Below are positions 1-13,132 of a stretch of 64,000 nucleotides of DNA, in pieces. The notes beneath the pieces are model-generated. The model saw only the letters and a list, made by a program, of their open reading frames with translations. It made no database searches and was not told the DNA's origin. This stretch comes from Phoma sp. XZ068. Lineage: Eukaryota; Ascomycota; Dothideomycetes; Pleosporales; Didymellaceae. The translations under genes and the position numbers were made by a program. The stretch lies in NCBI GenBank assembly GCA_004835665.1, contig RBKR01000004.1:310001-374000 (forward strand), in the 5' to 3' direction. Numbering within the stretch: the first letter of the stretch is position 1; every line of letters begins with the position of its first letter.

Positions 1-3000
1 GACCATATCCCCAGCTGGTGTAGGAATAACTTCGGGCTCAACATCTCTCGAAGTCTCGGTCTGTTCGACCTCCGCACGAGTCTCGACACGCGGCATACCA
101 AAGCCAAAAGGCCGGCCGTCATCCGTGAAGAATGCCGTCTGCGGCGTGTACGTCCTTGGAAGCGACTTGTATCCATCTTCTTCGACTTGTTTGGCAGGTG
201 CTTCGGTATCGAGCGTAAGCGGAGCACGAAGCTCTTCTTGAGCAGCTTCCTTGGGCTGAGGGATTTCGCGCTGAGCAACTTCGGTCTGAGCATCGTCTGT
301 TGCAACGACGGCAGGTGGTGGGATTGTAACCTCAGGCTTCCACTCCACCGGAACCGGTGCCTCGTCACGGATTTCCCGCGCTTGCTTTTCCTCCACCGCA
401 GGTGTCACTGCAAGTGCGGTCGAAGGAGCTTCAGGCTCTGGTGCTGCTGTCTGAGCTGGAGCCTGCTTCTTCTTGCCCCAGCCACCGATCGCGCCCCACA
501 GCCCGGAACCCCAGGATGACCTTGCAGGTTCTGGTGTCGGAGCCGGTACTGGCTTTGGAGGGGATTTTGGAGCTTCGACAGGAGCTGTAGCTGGAACTTC
601 GACCGGAGCTGGCGCTGGCGCAACAACAACATCCTCAACACTCCGCTCCGGCGCCTCAAGCTCACCACCCTTCTCCTCAGGAGCAGCAACATCCAGCACC
701 TCAACCGACTCATCATCCTTAACCAAAAAGTCCATAGCATCGACCTTCTTCCCCTCGAACGCGGGTTCCAAGATCTCACGCTCAACATCTTCCGCGCGTG
801 CAGACCCAACAATAGACCGCCTAGCCTCAACATCCACCTCCTGTGGCTGCGTAGCATCCAGCACCTTCTCCCTCTGCACATCCTTGCTCGCTGATGCTGA
901 CGGGCCAGCGCTCTGCTCGCCGACGAGAGTGTCGTCGTCCGTAACGAGGGAAGCGGGTTTATTCTTTGTCCAGTCTGCTTCGTCCTCGACGAACGTCGGA
1001 ACATATGCAGCGGAGCTAGGCTCGGCGCGCTTTTCAGCGGGTGTGTGGAGGGGGTCCTCGATTATGTCTGTCTGCTTGCCTTTGCCCTTCTTGGCTTTCT
1101 TGCTTTTCTTGGAGCTCGTGGTGCGCTTTGGCTCGGACTTGTCTGGTTCGGGGGGTGGGGAGCGGCGGCTCAGTGCTGCGGCGGCAACGCCTCCTGCGAG
1201 TGCGCCGAGAGCAGCTTCTTGTAGTAGAGACGACGACTTGGCGGGCGAGTAGTCATCACTGCGATCAGCTGGTACGTCGCGCATCATCTTGTCGTCGAAA
1301 AAGGGACTGGCTGCAAGCGGACTCGCGAGACCTGGAGACGACACAGCAGATGCATCGCGGTCCTCTGCTTTTGCATTCTCGAGTGCTGCTGTGAGAGCAT
1401 CGTGCGACGGTCCAGTTGAGAGCTGTTGCCCCCGTTGCGCGGACGCAGCAAAGTCGGAGGCCTTGGGCGTGGCTTGTCCCGACTCAGTCAGCTCCTCGAT
1501 ATCACGATCAACTAGCTCCGGATGCCTCAACTCGGGCCCTGGGTGCGGAGAAATAAGATCCGATACAACACTCAATGGGTCGAAGAACGGGTCATCAGAC
1601 GTCTCGCTGGCAGTCAAGTGAGGAGACTCATAGGCGGATTCGTAGTCGGCAGATTCGTGGGCGGATTCGTATTCTCCCTCCGTCTCGGTTTCTGACTCTC
1701 GGGCGGACGAGGCGCGGGATGGACTGCCGCTTGATGGGAGCGCAGGAAGGATCTCATCGATCTCGTCGGATTTACGGTTGCGCTCGACCAGATACAATGG
1801 TCTGAATTCGCGAGAGGTCGTGAATTCTTTCGAAGGTGACTTGACATGACGGCGGAAAGGTGAGCTCTGAGTGACTGGGCTCGATGCTGGTTCAGTATCA
1901 GCACCAAACTCGCGTTGTTGTACAGCCGGCGAGACAGGAGGCTTGCGGAAGCGGATTGGCACAGCAGTTGACGAGGACAGTCGACGGTCACTAAACGATG
2001 ATGTCGGTCGTGCATGTTCTGGTGATCGTGTTGGTGAGGTAGGTCCAGAGAGCGGCAAAGGCGGTAGCTCATCTGGGAAAGCCTCCAACTGCCATGGCTG
2101 CAAACCTGTAAGACGCGTCAACAATTCACGACTATCTTCAATAGACAGATGTGGCGGTGTCCTCGGTCGATCAATACCCCCAGATGGCGTAAGATATGTG
2201 TGGGTACCATGTAAAGTCGGAAGAGGAGCCTCGGCCCGATTGCCAGGGATGATCCCGTCCCCTTGTGCTTGGGCATCAGTCTCATCTTCGGGCAGTGGAG
2301 TGGCTTCGGCCACCGCCCTATCGTCTAAAAAAGACTGCTCGTCGTATTGTCGTCGTTGCTGATCGGTCTTGGCAGGCGAAGCGGAGTGTCGGGAAAGAGA
2401 GCGATCCTGTTATCACAACATTAACATTCATTCTAATATACATGCGTAGAAAAGCGCCATCACAACCTAGCGGCACACGAAGGCCAGTCTCCTGCTTAGC
2501 TTGACGAGTTCGCTGTTATACAAGTCTGGTCTGTGGTGTCCTGAAGCTAACCAGGAGACTGGCTGTCCTGTCCTGCATGGTGTTGCTATCGCAAGGAAGA
2601 GCGATGTACCTTTTCATCATCCCGATCCCTCCTCTCTCTGTCATCTCCGCGTTCAGAGCGGCTACTCCTCTTCTCGCGGTGGCTACGGCTGCTAGTGGAA
2701 ATGGTCGACTTTGTGTCGTCATCATCCGAGCCGTATGTTGAGCCCCGCTCCGACCTATGCTTCCGCCTGCGGTGCTTGCGGTCCTCGTCGTCCTCGTCGT
2801 CTCTGGACTTGGACTTGGACGACTTGCTTGACTCGGCCAAGTTCTCCTTTGACCTGCTGAAGAGACCAAAGAGGCCACTTGAGCGCTTCTCCTTTTCCTT
2901 CTCTTCCTTGCGCCTGCTGCTTCTGTCTTCATCGCGGCGCGAAGAAGTAGAGATCATAGATGCACCATCGTCGAAATCATCATCACGCTTTGACTTCCTA

Positions 3001-6000
3001 CGAGATGACTTGCGTTCAGCATCGTAGACATCACCAGGCTCAGATGTTGCAGAGGACCGTGAACGGATCCTGCTCTCGGTCGAGCCATCCCGTTCACTCT
3101 CCCTTCGCTTGTGCTTACGTCTGCGTTCGCCGTTGGCTTCAGAGCGGGCCTCGGAAATAGTTGACTTAGTGTCCGAAATGTAGCCACTCTCGCCAGTATC
3201 TTTGCGGCGATGCCTTCGCTTGCGCTCACTACCATCGTCGAACTCGTAGCCTCTGTCACGACTTTGTTCGCGGCTGCCAGACTGAGCTGCCTTTGCTTCA
3301 CGACGGAGGCGGCGTCTTTCTTCACGCTCTGGGTCGTCCTCGTGCTTGCTCCTTGAGGAGACAGTCGATCGCATGTCGTCATCATCGTGCTTGTTTCGCG
3401 AGGCAATGATAGTGCTCTCGTCGTCTTCAGGTCGGCTAAACGCAGAGACAAAGGTGCTAGTCTCGTCCTGATCATATTGGCTTCGCGAGGAAGGCTCGTA
3501 AGGATTGTAGTCGCTACGAGCCCGTTCAGACTCGTCATCGGGTCGACTAAAGGCAGTAACATACGTGCTGGTCTCATCGTAGTCGCTTCGAGCCTTGGGC
3601 TGGTATGCGTTGTAGTTGTCGATAAGCTGCTCGCGAGCCTTCTCTGACTTTTCCCTCTCCCTCTCCTCAGAGCCAGCAGAGAAGAACTCATCCGAGTCCC
3701 GCTCTGCAGACTCCTTGCGTTGGTGGTCGTCGGGAGCGTAGTAGCCAGAGTCCTGGATGTTGCGCGATGTGTGATGTTCAGGTGCGGGTCCGTAGGCAAT
3801 ATGGGCGGGAACGTTTGACGCCTCAGTGCGAGTATCCTCAGGTGAACCAGCTCTGACATCGCGGCCCAAGTAGTCATTGTACTTCATCTCGGATCTCAAG
3901 GGAGAGCCGACACTAGGCGACCACTTGCCGCTGCTATGCCTCTTCTCCAGCTTGCGGCGAGGTGTCTTAACTTCAGAGGGTTCCTCGGCGCCTTCGAAGG
4001 CATAACTGGGGATTGTGATAGTCTTGTCGCTTTCGTTGCGTGCTCGTGTGCCATTGGGTGGGGACTTTGGCTCCTCTCGACGAGGAGCATACTTGCTCGC
4101 AGCCTCCAAGGCTTGTCTAGCATGTTCGCGCTCGGCAGTTATGCGATCTTGGTCTTGTTTCGTGGAGGCGCCCATGAGAGCAGCGAATCCTCCAGCGAGA
4201 GCGGCAGTGGTTGCTTTGCTGCTGCTGCTTTCGCTGTATCGTGGAGCATCCCTGGACTGACTAACGTCCTTCGAGCGTGCGGACACATCGCGAGGAGGTG
4301 AATCCCACTTCACGGGAACTGGTGCTTCGTCCCGGACTTCGCGTGGCTTCGTCTCCTGCGTCACAGGAGCACTGCGAGGGTAGGGAACTACTGTAGATAC
4401 AGAAGTTGCCGACTGCGTATCGTCGCTAGCTCCCCAATTAAAGCTGGAAACTTCTGAAGCACTGGGCAGGTCTTTTGGAGGTGGAGCGTTGTAGCTTGGT
4501 CCGACGAGGTGCGCAGGCTCGAGATCCCGAATATCGCGCTCAAGGGTGGGGCTCGAGGGCCGACTGTCATCACTCATCTCCCAGCTCTGCACGCTCATCA
4601 TGCTCACGCGCTTGGCCTCCTTGTCTCTCCTCGCCTGATCCTTCTTGCTCATTGTGCGTAAGGTATCCTCCTGTGGCGGCTCTGGTGCGAGGACCAACTC
4701 CGGCTCCACTTTGCGTGGGATGTCGCGAGTTACTATTTCCTCATCAGCATTCTTACTCCTCCGCTTACCTTTCTTGTTCTTCTTCGATGAAGGAGCAATC
4801 CAGTCGTTCTCCTCAACCACCTTCTTCTCAGGTTCAGCGTACTTCTCGGTCGGCAGCGACTCGATGAATTCACCAGGCATGTGTCGCTCTTCTGGAACAG
4901 CGGTGAAATTGTGCTTGTCAGAAGGCGTATCCTTCGCTTGCGAGGATGAAGGGTAGCCTGCCTCAGACTCGGTGATGTAGTCAAAGTAAGGCGAGTGAGA
5001 CGTGTATTCTGCGCCCATCGAAGGAATAGATGAGACGGTAGAGGCAGCAATGGCTGATCGCGCAGCGTTGGAGTCGGAGAAGGGATTGCTGATAGTAGAG
5101 CGGTTATCCGCAAGCTTGTAATCCCAGTCAGTTGGATCGTCGTCCTTGTCGTTCAGTGCGATCGCTGCTGCAGTCAATGCACCTGCCGCACCTGCAGCAG
5201 CTGCAGCCGCAGCGGCGGCCTTCTTTTGCTTTTTGTCCTTCTTGCTCGACTTCCTCGACATGGTTGCTTCAGTGCTATCCCATGCGGACTCATCTTTCCT
5301 GTCCGGAACATATTGCGTGCTCGGTGCAATCTCCTTTGGCTCTGGAGCTTTGGGCTCGGCAGCAGGCTTGTAAGCTTTGTAAGTTGTTGTCTTTTGAGCA
5401 GACTTGGGTGAGTCGCGCTCAACAACAGCTTCAGGTTGAGAGGATTTCTTATCATGGTCCTTCAGGTCGCGGTCCGAGATGAATTGCTCCTTGTAAGACT
5501 CGGGGGTCGGCACGTCAAAGTGGTGAAATTGATTCTCGCCCCAGCTGACTCTTGAAGGCGCATTCTTTGGCCTTGGCTCTTCCTTCTCCTGTATAGGTTC
5601 GATATTGGGCGAAGGTGGCATGGACACGCTGCGAATCGAAGGCGCCCTGCTACCAGGAGGTGTCGCTTGAATAAGGTTCAATGTAGGAATAGCATCGGGT
5701 ATGCGAGGACCACGGCCATCTCTAGTCGCGGTGAACGAGTATGAAGGTGGGTACGGCGGACCCTTTGGATGGCTAGCTCCATAATCGTCTAGCGATTCAT
5801 AGACGTGAAGGTCAGGAGCTCCCTCATTGGGATCGATGGGGCGGACTTTGGGCAAGTTGTCGTCCTCGAGAAGGTCCTTAGGAGCAAAGAAATCTGCCTG
5901 AGATACTGGCTCTGCTGTGTACCGGTCTTCCCAGTCTTTGAAGACATCTTTCGTTGTCTCCTTCTTCTTGAACATGTTGGGGTCGAAGATGTCCTCATCC

Positions 6001-9000
6001 GCATAGTCCTGGGCGATCTTGCTTGGCTCGATCTGAGCGTAGCTAGGTTCGTACTCGATCGGCTTGCTGGGCTCATACTCGATTGCCTTGCTGGGCTTGT
6101 AAGCTTGATAAGACGGTTCGACGTCCTTTTCAGACGAGGAGGTATCACGCCAGTTCTCACGACGCTTCTCACGCTCCTTGCCTTTGTCCTTGCCCTTGTC
6201 CTTATGCGATGAGATCGCTGCGCTTGTGATCGCAGCAACAGCACCTGCAGCTACAGCACCGGCTGCAGTGGACTTCCAGGCATCCGGCTTGACCAGATCG
6301 CGCTCGCGTTCTTGCAGCTCTTGCTCTTTGCGGCGGACATCGGTAGCCACTGAACTGACTGAGCTACCCGTGGGCTGGTACTCAAGTTTGCGTCGATCAC
6401 GGTCGCTGCTGTAGAGATCTTCATCGCGTCGTCGACGTTCCATATCAGCGCGGATCTCAGCTTCGCGCCTTTCAGCTTCAATGGCCTCAGCTTCGCGACG
6501 CTCCCTTCGCCTCTGCTCCTCCTCTCGCTCGAGGGCATCTCTGCGCTGCGCCTCAGCTCGGGCGTCACGTTCGCGACGGTCGCGATCAGCCGCCTCTTGA
6601 GTTTCGCGCGCAATCATCTCATCATGCTGGCGACGTCGCTCTGCCTCAAGGCGGTCGGTCTCGATCTTGGCAAGGCGTTCTGCCTCCATGAACTTGCGAG
6701 CCTCATCCTGTTGTCGTTGGAGCTCACGACGGCGGCGCTCATCCTCGTCCCGGCGAAGGTCTTCAGCTCGGCGTAGATCGTCTTCTCGGCGAAGTTGCTC
6801 GCGTCGTCGCTCATCTTCAGCTACACGAAGTTCATCCTCTCGCCTTCGACGCTCCTCTTCCTCCTTCCGCAGGTCGTCGTCCCTTTGCTGTTGAGCACGG
6901 CGTCGGTCTTCTTCGTCCTTCTTTCGGTCTTGCTCTCTGCGTCGCTCGCGTGCATCTTTGGCAAGTTGTTCCTTCGTCAGGTTGAAGCGCACATTGCTTT
7001 GCGCGCTAGATGGACGGTCGCGATCGCTGTCACTACCCTTGGCGGCGACGATGGCAGCCGCTCCAGCAGTTGCCGCGAGGCCTGCAATAGCTACGTCCTT
7101 CTTCCAAGATGACTTTTGGATCGGCGACGAGTTGGCGCGACGTGGTCCTGCTGGGGGTGCCGGATGTTGATGGTTGTTGATGATGATGTTCTGAGCCTGA
7201 GCCTGCGTTGGATATGGAGGAGGAATCGGCACTTGTGAGAAGACCGGAGGTCCAGCTGGTGCCATGTAACCATGCTGAGAGGTGGGTTGAGTAGAGTACA
7301 TGGAATCAGGGACCTGGTGCATTGGCTGGGGCTGCTGCAGACTGATCGCGCCAGGACCAGTAGTAACGAGAGCCTGAGGTGTGGAAATTAAACTGGTGCG
7401 TCGGGCATCGAAACTTGTCGGATCGTTGGAGGCGACGGGATATACGGATTGTAGCGTGTGTTGACTGCTGGACTCACTGTCGTGGTGTGAGAGGCGTGAA
7501 GCAGCTACACCTGCTGCTGCAGCACCAATCGCACCAGCAGCAGCGGGACGAGAAAGTGGTGTGTTTGCAATGTTGTCGTAGAGGTTGTCAGACGACCGCC
7601 TCTTCTTCTTACCAAATCCCCATCGCCAGCCCCACTTGTTTGTGCCAGAGCCGTTGGAGTTGAGAGACTCTCGGCTCTGAGTTTTGCGCAAGTCGAGGTC
7701 CCCGTATAACAAGTCATTATCGCTGGCGGATGAGGAGCTACCATCGTCAGGCAGATCTTCCCACTCATCATCACCGTACTGTGAAGCAGCTCCAGGTCGG
7801 CGGCGATCATTGCTCCTTCGGCGGCTACGACGTTCACGTACAGCCACGACCTCAGGTTCAGGCTTGCCAATGTTGCGTCGGTTGGCTTTGGCAACTGCAA
7901 TGGCTGCCGCAGTAGCCCCAAGGCCAGCAAGAGTAGCCTTGAGTCGCTCATCCGAGGTCTGCTTCTTGAGATTGTGAGAGGACTGCTTTGTCTTTGTTCT
8001 TCGTACGAAACCGCTACCAAAAGCCATATCGTCCGACGACGAAGACGACCCGTTGCCAAAGTTGAAGAAACCCTTCTTTTTCTTCTGGTGCGTCGAACTC
8101 GATGTCTTGACACGCTTCTCCTTTGGTGCTGGTGCAGCGAAGAAACCTCCGAGGAAGCCACCTTGAGGCTGGTGATCCTGAGAGATGTCGATGAAAGAGG
8201 CGCCTGATGCTGAGCTTCGCGATGACTTGTGGCGTACTTGTTGCAATTTTCGTCGGCTGCGCTCGTCGTCACTGCTGCTGTTCCGTCGGTGCCGGACTTG
8301 GACTTTATGAGCTGACCTAGAGCGGCTGCGACTGTCCTTCTTTCGTCTTGTAGCAGCACCAAGGGCAACTCCAGCCAACCCAGCACCAATTGCAGTACCA
8401 AGACCAGACTTCCTGTCGCGGGACCTCGAGCTGGAACTTGACCGCGAGCCGTGGCGTCTTACAGTCTTGTGTTCCTTCTTGTCTTTGGTGATCCCTGTTG
8501 ACATGATGGACACGCGATCCTGAGAGCGGCTTCGGTGGCGAATCCCAGCACTGCCATAGCTGTAGCGCTTGTTGCGTTCAGATTCCCGGCTGCGGCTGCG
8601 GCGCGAGTGTCGTGAATGAGTGTCGCGGCCAGACTTGATGCTGTACGTATCATCGAAATCGTTGCGACCTGAAGTGAACAGCGCCTTGCCAGCAGTAGCA
8701 AGACCGATACCACCAAGACCAGCAGCCAGCCAGCCGGCACCATTATTGTTCTTCTTTCGCTTGTCGTCACCCGAGGAATAGAGTGAGGTGCGTGAGGTCT
8801 TCTCTTTCAGTCCGTATCGGGACTTCTTGTCGATGCCGCCAGAGGGACGGTCATACTCGTCTGAACGTCGTCTGCGATCGGAGTAGTGGTGCTTACGAGG
8901 GGCGTCCATGACAGAGGATCGAGGATCAAAGCAGTACCTGCATACACCAATGTACTCGGTGTATTCCTCCATCTTCTGGACATCCTCGTGGTCCTTCCAC

Positions 9001-10586
9001 CAGTCCACGAACCTCGAAACGGGACCGGTGTGTTGGTGCTGGTGAGCCATGCCGCCAGACATGTACGGGCTGGGTGAAGGACCAACGCCGTTGAAGTTTT
9101 GGCCAGGGAATGCACCGGGCATGGAATGTGTGTGGTTGTGCGTGTGAGTGTGGGTGTGGTGGGCTTGGTTGGAGGAGTTGTGAGAATTATGATTATGCAG
9201 CGCATAGGCTGCGAGACCAGCAGCTCCAGCAGCATACAGTCCGGCGTTGGAGCTGCCTGGCTGCTTCTCAGACTTGCCAGGTCGAGGCGGCTTGGGTGGC
9301 GGTGCGCCTGCTGTAGTTTCGTGGTAGGCAGGGATGTTGCTGTAGCTACCATTCACCGCAGCGGTGGAGGGCAAGTCGCCTTGGTAGTATACAGATGGCC
9401 CGCTGGGACCTGCGGGAGTAGTGGTGGTGTAGGTGTCGTTGGGGTGAGTGCCACTGTATGATGTGGTGTGGTGCACGTTGGAAGTGCTGTAACTGGTCGA
9501 GTGCTGTGCGTTGGACGAGCTGTGACCCATAGCGTAGCCCAAGGCAGCGCCGCCAGCCAGCCCTGCAGCAGTAGTGGGGAAGCTGTTGGTCTTGCTGGGC
9601 TTCGAGCCGCTTGGTCGCGGCGGCTTCTGCGGCGCAATGCTGTCGTCCACGAAGGCGCCGGGCATGGAGTTGGGGCGGGGCGGCTTGGAGGAAGCTGCAG
9701 GTGTGTTGGAGCTGGAGCCATAGAAATCAGCAGCCGAGCCAGCACCGGTATCAGCGACTGGGTTGGCTTGCGCAGAGGCCGTCATGAGGTGAGGCGTGTC
9801 CTGGCCTATAATGACTGAAGGCGGCTGGGGTCTCACGCCCGGCTGGTTCCCCACGGACTCGCCCTGGTCGTTGTAGAAGTCGGCGGCGGCACCGAACGGG
9901 TTGTGGCCGGGCATGGCACTCGACGAGTACTGCACGGGGTCTTGGCCGGGGAACTGGTCCTGCACGTGGCTCGACATGTTGGGGGACGCTGGGTACTGGC
10001 TCTGGGTGCCGGCTGGCAGTGCGCCGCTCATCATTGGCGCACCTACCTGGCCGGGGAACTGCGAGAAGCCGTCGCTGCCAATCTGCCCGCTGAAGCTGCG
10101 GTCGAGTGCGCGCGGCTCTTCGACAATCTCGCCCCGGTAGCCGCCTGCGTGCGACTGCGACACGGCCGACCGGTCGGAGCGCGTCGACTTGCGCTTCTCG
10201 CTCTTCTTGCTGTCTTTGCTGCTGCGCTCCTTGTCCTTCTTGCGCTCCTTGCCGTCGCGGGCGGTGGAGACGGTCGACTCTGCATAGCTGGCTCGTCTAT
10301 CTCGGTCGTCGCTGCGGCGGGCCATGCGCTCGTCGCGGGGGTCGTCGTAGAGGTCGTCGTGCGCCCGTTCGAAGGCGGTCGCGTACGAGGCGATGGTCGA
10401 GGGCGCGCTGTCGGTGCGGCGCGCCGAGGGCTTGCGTGTCGAGGCGGAAGATACAACCGACCGCATGTCCGAGTCGCGGTCGCGCTTCGACCGTGTCGTG
10501 TCGCTGCGACGGCGGCGGGTGTCGTCGTCCTCTTTCTTCGAGGCAGACGAGCCACTGTCGCTCTTGCCCGTGAATCTGCTCCACAT
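1..10586 (-). CDS. Giant involucrin-repeat-type protein (C-terminus outside window)
   Basis: Two exons in the window, 10586..2610 and 2406..1, joined by a 203-bp intron in phase 0 (donor GTACAT, acceptor CAG). The frame is still open at base 1, so the gene continues leftwards; 3461 residues are visible. The start is the ATG of MWSRFTGK; no in-frame ATG lies further upstream in the open frame. The protein is almost wholly disordered: Arg/Ser/Asp/Glu-rich with Pro-rich PPRP motifs near the N-terminus. A long charged coiled-coil (about 6960-6400) is rich in RRREEE-type heptads. Lys-rich SKKxKK blocks, one preceded by a DW-containing motif, match what I recall of fungal 'involucrin repeat' proteins. 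Two near-copies of RDEAPVPVxW lie at about 4306-4350 and 333-385. Eleven Gly/Ala hydrophobic stretches are spread along it. Function is unknown; a structural or scaffold role is only inference. Confidence 0.8.
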
Positions 10587-11717
10587 GATGCCTGGGGGAG
10601 CGCGAGGGGCGGGCGTGCAGGTTGACGTGGGCGGCGATGGGCGCAAATGAACTGGCAGCTCAATGTCTGGGATATCCTAACAAGCTTGGGTATCGTCGCG
10701 GCAGGAGGGAGGCATTCGTAGCGTCGTGATATCGTCAAGTATTATAGTGTACAGGTTCAACATGCATTCTACACAGATGCGCGCTATGCAAAAGAGACGA
10801 AATACGGCCTCTCGCCGGCTGCTGCAAGGTGTAGAGGATTGGAAATGTTGAAGCACCTGTGATTTGAGCTAGCCGCCTCAGCTGTGTTGTCCACGATCGA
10901 CATGGGGGCTGGGCCAATCGCCGCCACTCTTACATCTCCACCTTCAGATGCCCGACCAGGGTGAGTGGTTCGATGGGCCGTGACGCGCTCCATGTTCCTA
11001 TACCTTGCAATCTATGTTCACATTCGGTGAATCACACTCTGAAGCTCTGCACAGACACCACTTGTTTACCTTGTGTTTACGTCCTTTGTTGACATCCTCG
11101 GGCTGAAGCCTCGGACCCGCTTTAGCGGGAGGGAACCAGGGGTCAAGGGTCAGCTAGTGACCGCAGCGCCGCCGCTTTGAGCATTGAGGTGTTGCTCTTG
11201 AACGCTGGTAGAGAGGTTGTTTCGTCAAGACCGAAACGGAGAGACGAGAAGAATGGGGGTATCTGTTGTATTTATTGCCGCTATCATGTGACATGTCAAT
11301 GCTGGAGCTGATTCCATGCATCCTATTCGAGAAGCATTCCTGTCACCGAAGCTGCCTTAAGCCGCTACTTGGAGTATCCACTGTCTGTATCGCGCAGCCA
11401 TTGCACCGTATCCACCGTCATGCACATAGCTACATGACCTCTACGATATGCTCCGTTCCCCTAATAACAATACAGTCGCCATCTCTTTCCGTAATTTGCA
11501 GTCCAAACCACACAAAGCGGCCTGTGCATATAGCCTCTTGTCTCCTCCGGGCTTAAAGTTTCCTCACATTTGCGAGCTCTGGCGTACTCGTCAAGTACTT
11601 TTGTAGATTCTGCAGTCGTCCTGGCAGCTGGCGCAGACTTTGTTTCCGTCCTCGTTCTTATCGTCCTCGTCTTCGTCTACGTTGCTGTGCAGGGACATCC
11701 CCATTTTCAAGACCTGC
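10587..11717. other. Intergenic region, 5' flank of the giant gene
   Basis: No supported gene. It holds the promoter and leader of the leftward giant gene and the 3' flank of the Rna15-like gene. A small inverted repeat, CCCGCT-TT-AGCGGG, lies near 11117-11130; I cannot assign it a role. Confidence 0.6.
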
Positions 11718-12683
11718 CTACGGTCGTTGGCCAGCCATGATCATCTGGCGAATTTGCATGATCTGGTTGCGCTGATCAGGCGGCAGCTGCGCAATCTGCT
11801 CCGGTTGTAGAGCCATGACCTGGGCGTACAGCGCACTGTTGTCCAGTGCCGGTGGCTGTGCTTGTGGTGGAGGTTGCGCGTACGGCTGAGGCTGCGGCGG
11901 TGTAGGGGCCGCTTGTGGGGGGTAGCCGGGCGGCATGGCGTAGTTTGTGGGTGGTCGTGCGACAGGTGTGGGCTGTTGTTGCGGAGGAGCCTGTACTGGC
12001 GGCGCAGCAGGTGCCGGGGCTGTTTCGACCAACGCGCCTAGCATGGAGGGGTCGACGAGGTTGAGAAGGAGGAGAGACTGGAAGATGGCGTAGGCCAGCT
12101 GGGGCGCTTGTCGTAGCAGTTCGGTGGCCTTGGCTGGATCCGTCATAACGAGGCCCTTCATCTGCGAGAGAATGTCGAGCAGCTGGGGCGCAGGAAGTGT
12201 AGAGAGCGTGCGCGATATCGCATCGGGGCATGTGAGGTTCGGTGGCAGGTCGACGCCTGGTGGGAGGGGACCGAGTGTGCTCGAAGGCTGCGCCTGCGCA
12301 ATCTCTGGTGGCTGACCGTTCATCGGCGGTGGAGCGTTCTGGTTCGAGGGCGCGTTGTCGCCGGAGCCATTGTCGTTCGACCAGTCCACCCTCAATTTCC
12401 TGCCCATGATCTCGTAATCGTTGAGGTTGCGTACGGCGGATGCAGCTGCATCGGCGTCGGCGAACTCTGCAAAGCCAAAACCCTTAGGTCGGCCTGTTTC
12501 CTTATCGTAAACCAGTCTAAAGTTTAGGACCTGACCCACGCGGCCGAGCGTCTCGATGATGAGCTCTTCAGTCCCGCCTGTACAGCTACGTTAGCAGTGT
12601 CCGTGTAATGTGCGGTGCGCGTCAGTACCATATGGTATGTTTCCAATAAAGACAACACGACCAGCTTTGTCGTTCGGCGGCAT
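11718..12683 (-). CDS. RNA15: CstF-64/Rna15-like mRNA 3'-end processing factor
   Basis: Two exons, 12683..12629 and 12577..11718, with a 51-bp intron; 304 aa. It is the RNA-binding subunit of cleavage factor IA/CstF and recognises U- or GU-rich elements near the poly(A) site in the nucleus. An N-terminal RRM (about residues 9-85) has RNP2 in VVFIGNIPY and RNP1 in KGFGFAEF. The first 18 residues and the first base of codon 19 come from exon 1, and the RRM only reads through when the exons are joined. The hinge region (about 120-190) with the LLDILSQMKGL-type helix would bind the Rna14/CstF-77 partner. A Pro/Gln-rich linker leads to a C-terminal helical motif, LPPDQRNQIMQIRQMI, typical of the Pcf11-binding domain. 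At about 300 aa it is of normal fungal length. High confidence. Confidence 0.92.
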
Positions 12684-13132
12684 CTTGAGAAGTGTGCCAA
12701 TATATATGTGGGGTGTAAGGGTGACCTGCGGTGAGTGTCAACTAACTTGGCGCAAGGTTGGTGGTTTCTTCGAAGCTCACCTCCACGACCAGCAATCCAT
12801 CACTAGCGTGCACGGACCTATCTGAGTTGCTTGTCTCCATCGCTGACTTCCATTGGACACGCGACTCAAAAAATATTAAAATCATGTTGGAAAGATCATT
12901 ATCTGTCTAAGGATAGGTTTGCAGTGATTCCTTTTCGCGATATATGTTCGTGGCCTTTTGACGAATTTTTAGTGACGTTGACATATATTGGTGAGATATA
13001 AAATGGCTTTATGAGCTGAAATTCGCTGTATGTAAGAGGCCGTCTTTGTGGACTGCATTCACAGCTCTACATTGTCTTACATTCGATGCGCATCAAAACC
13101 AATCTTGACATTAATCATTGCTCTTGACACTC
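12684..13132. other. Intergenic region
   Basis: Upstream flank of the Rna15-like gene and 3' flank of the amine oxidase. I see no gene or clear element; it is rather AT-rich around 12870-13010. Confidence 0.6.

Noticed and set aside
9903..10625. 240-codon plus-strand frame rich in Ala/Val/Arg
   Set aside because: Antisense to the giant gene's Arg/Ser-rich start; composition is a by-product of GC-rich codons.
10587..10646. Extending the giant protein 20 residues upstream
   Set aside because: The upstream codon is TTG, not ATG, and the added stretch is Pro-rich leader-like sequence.
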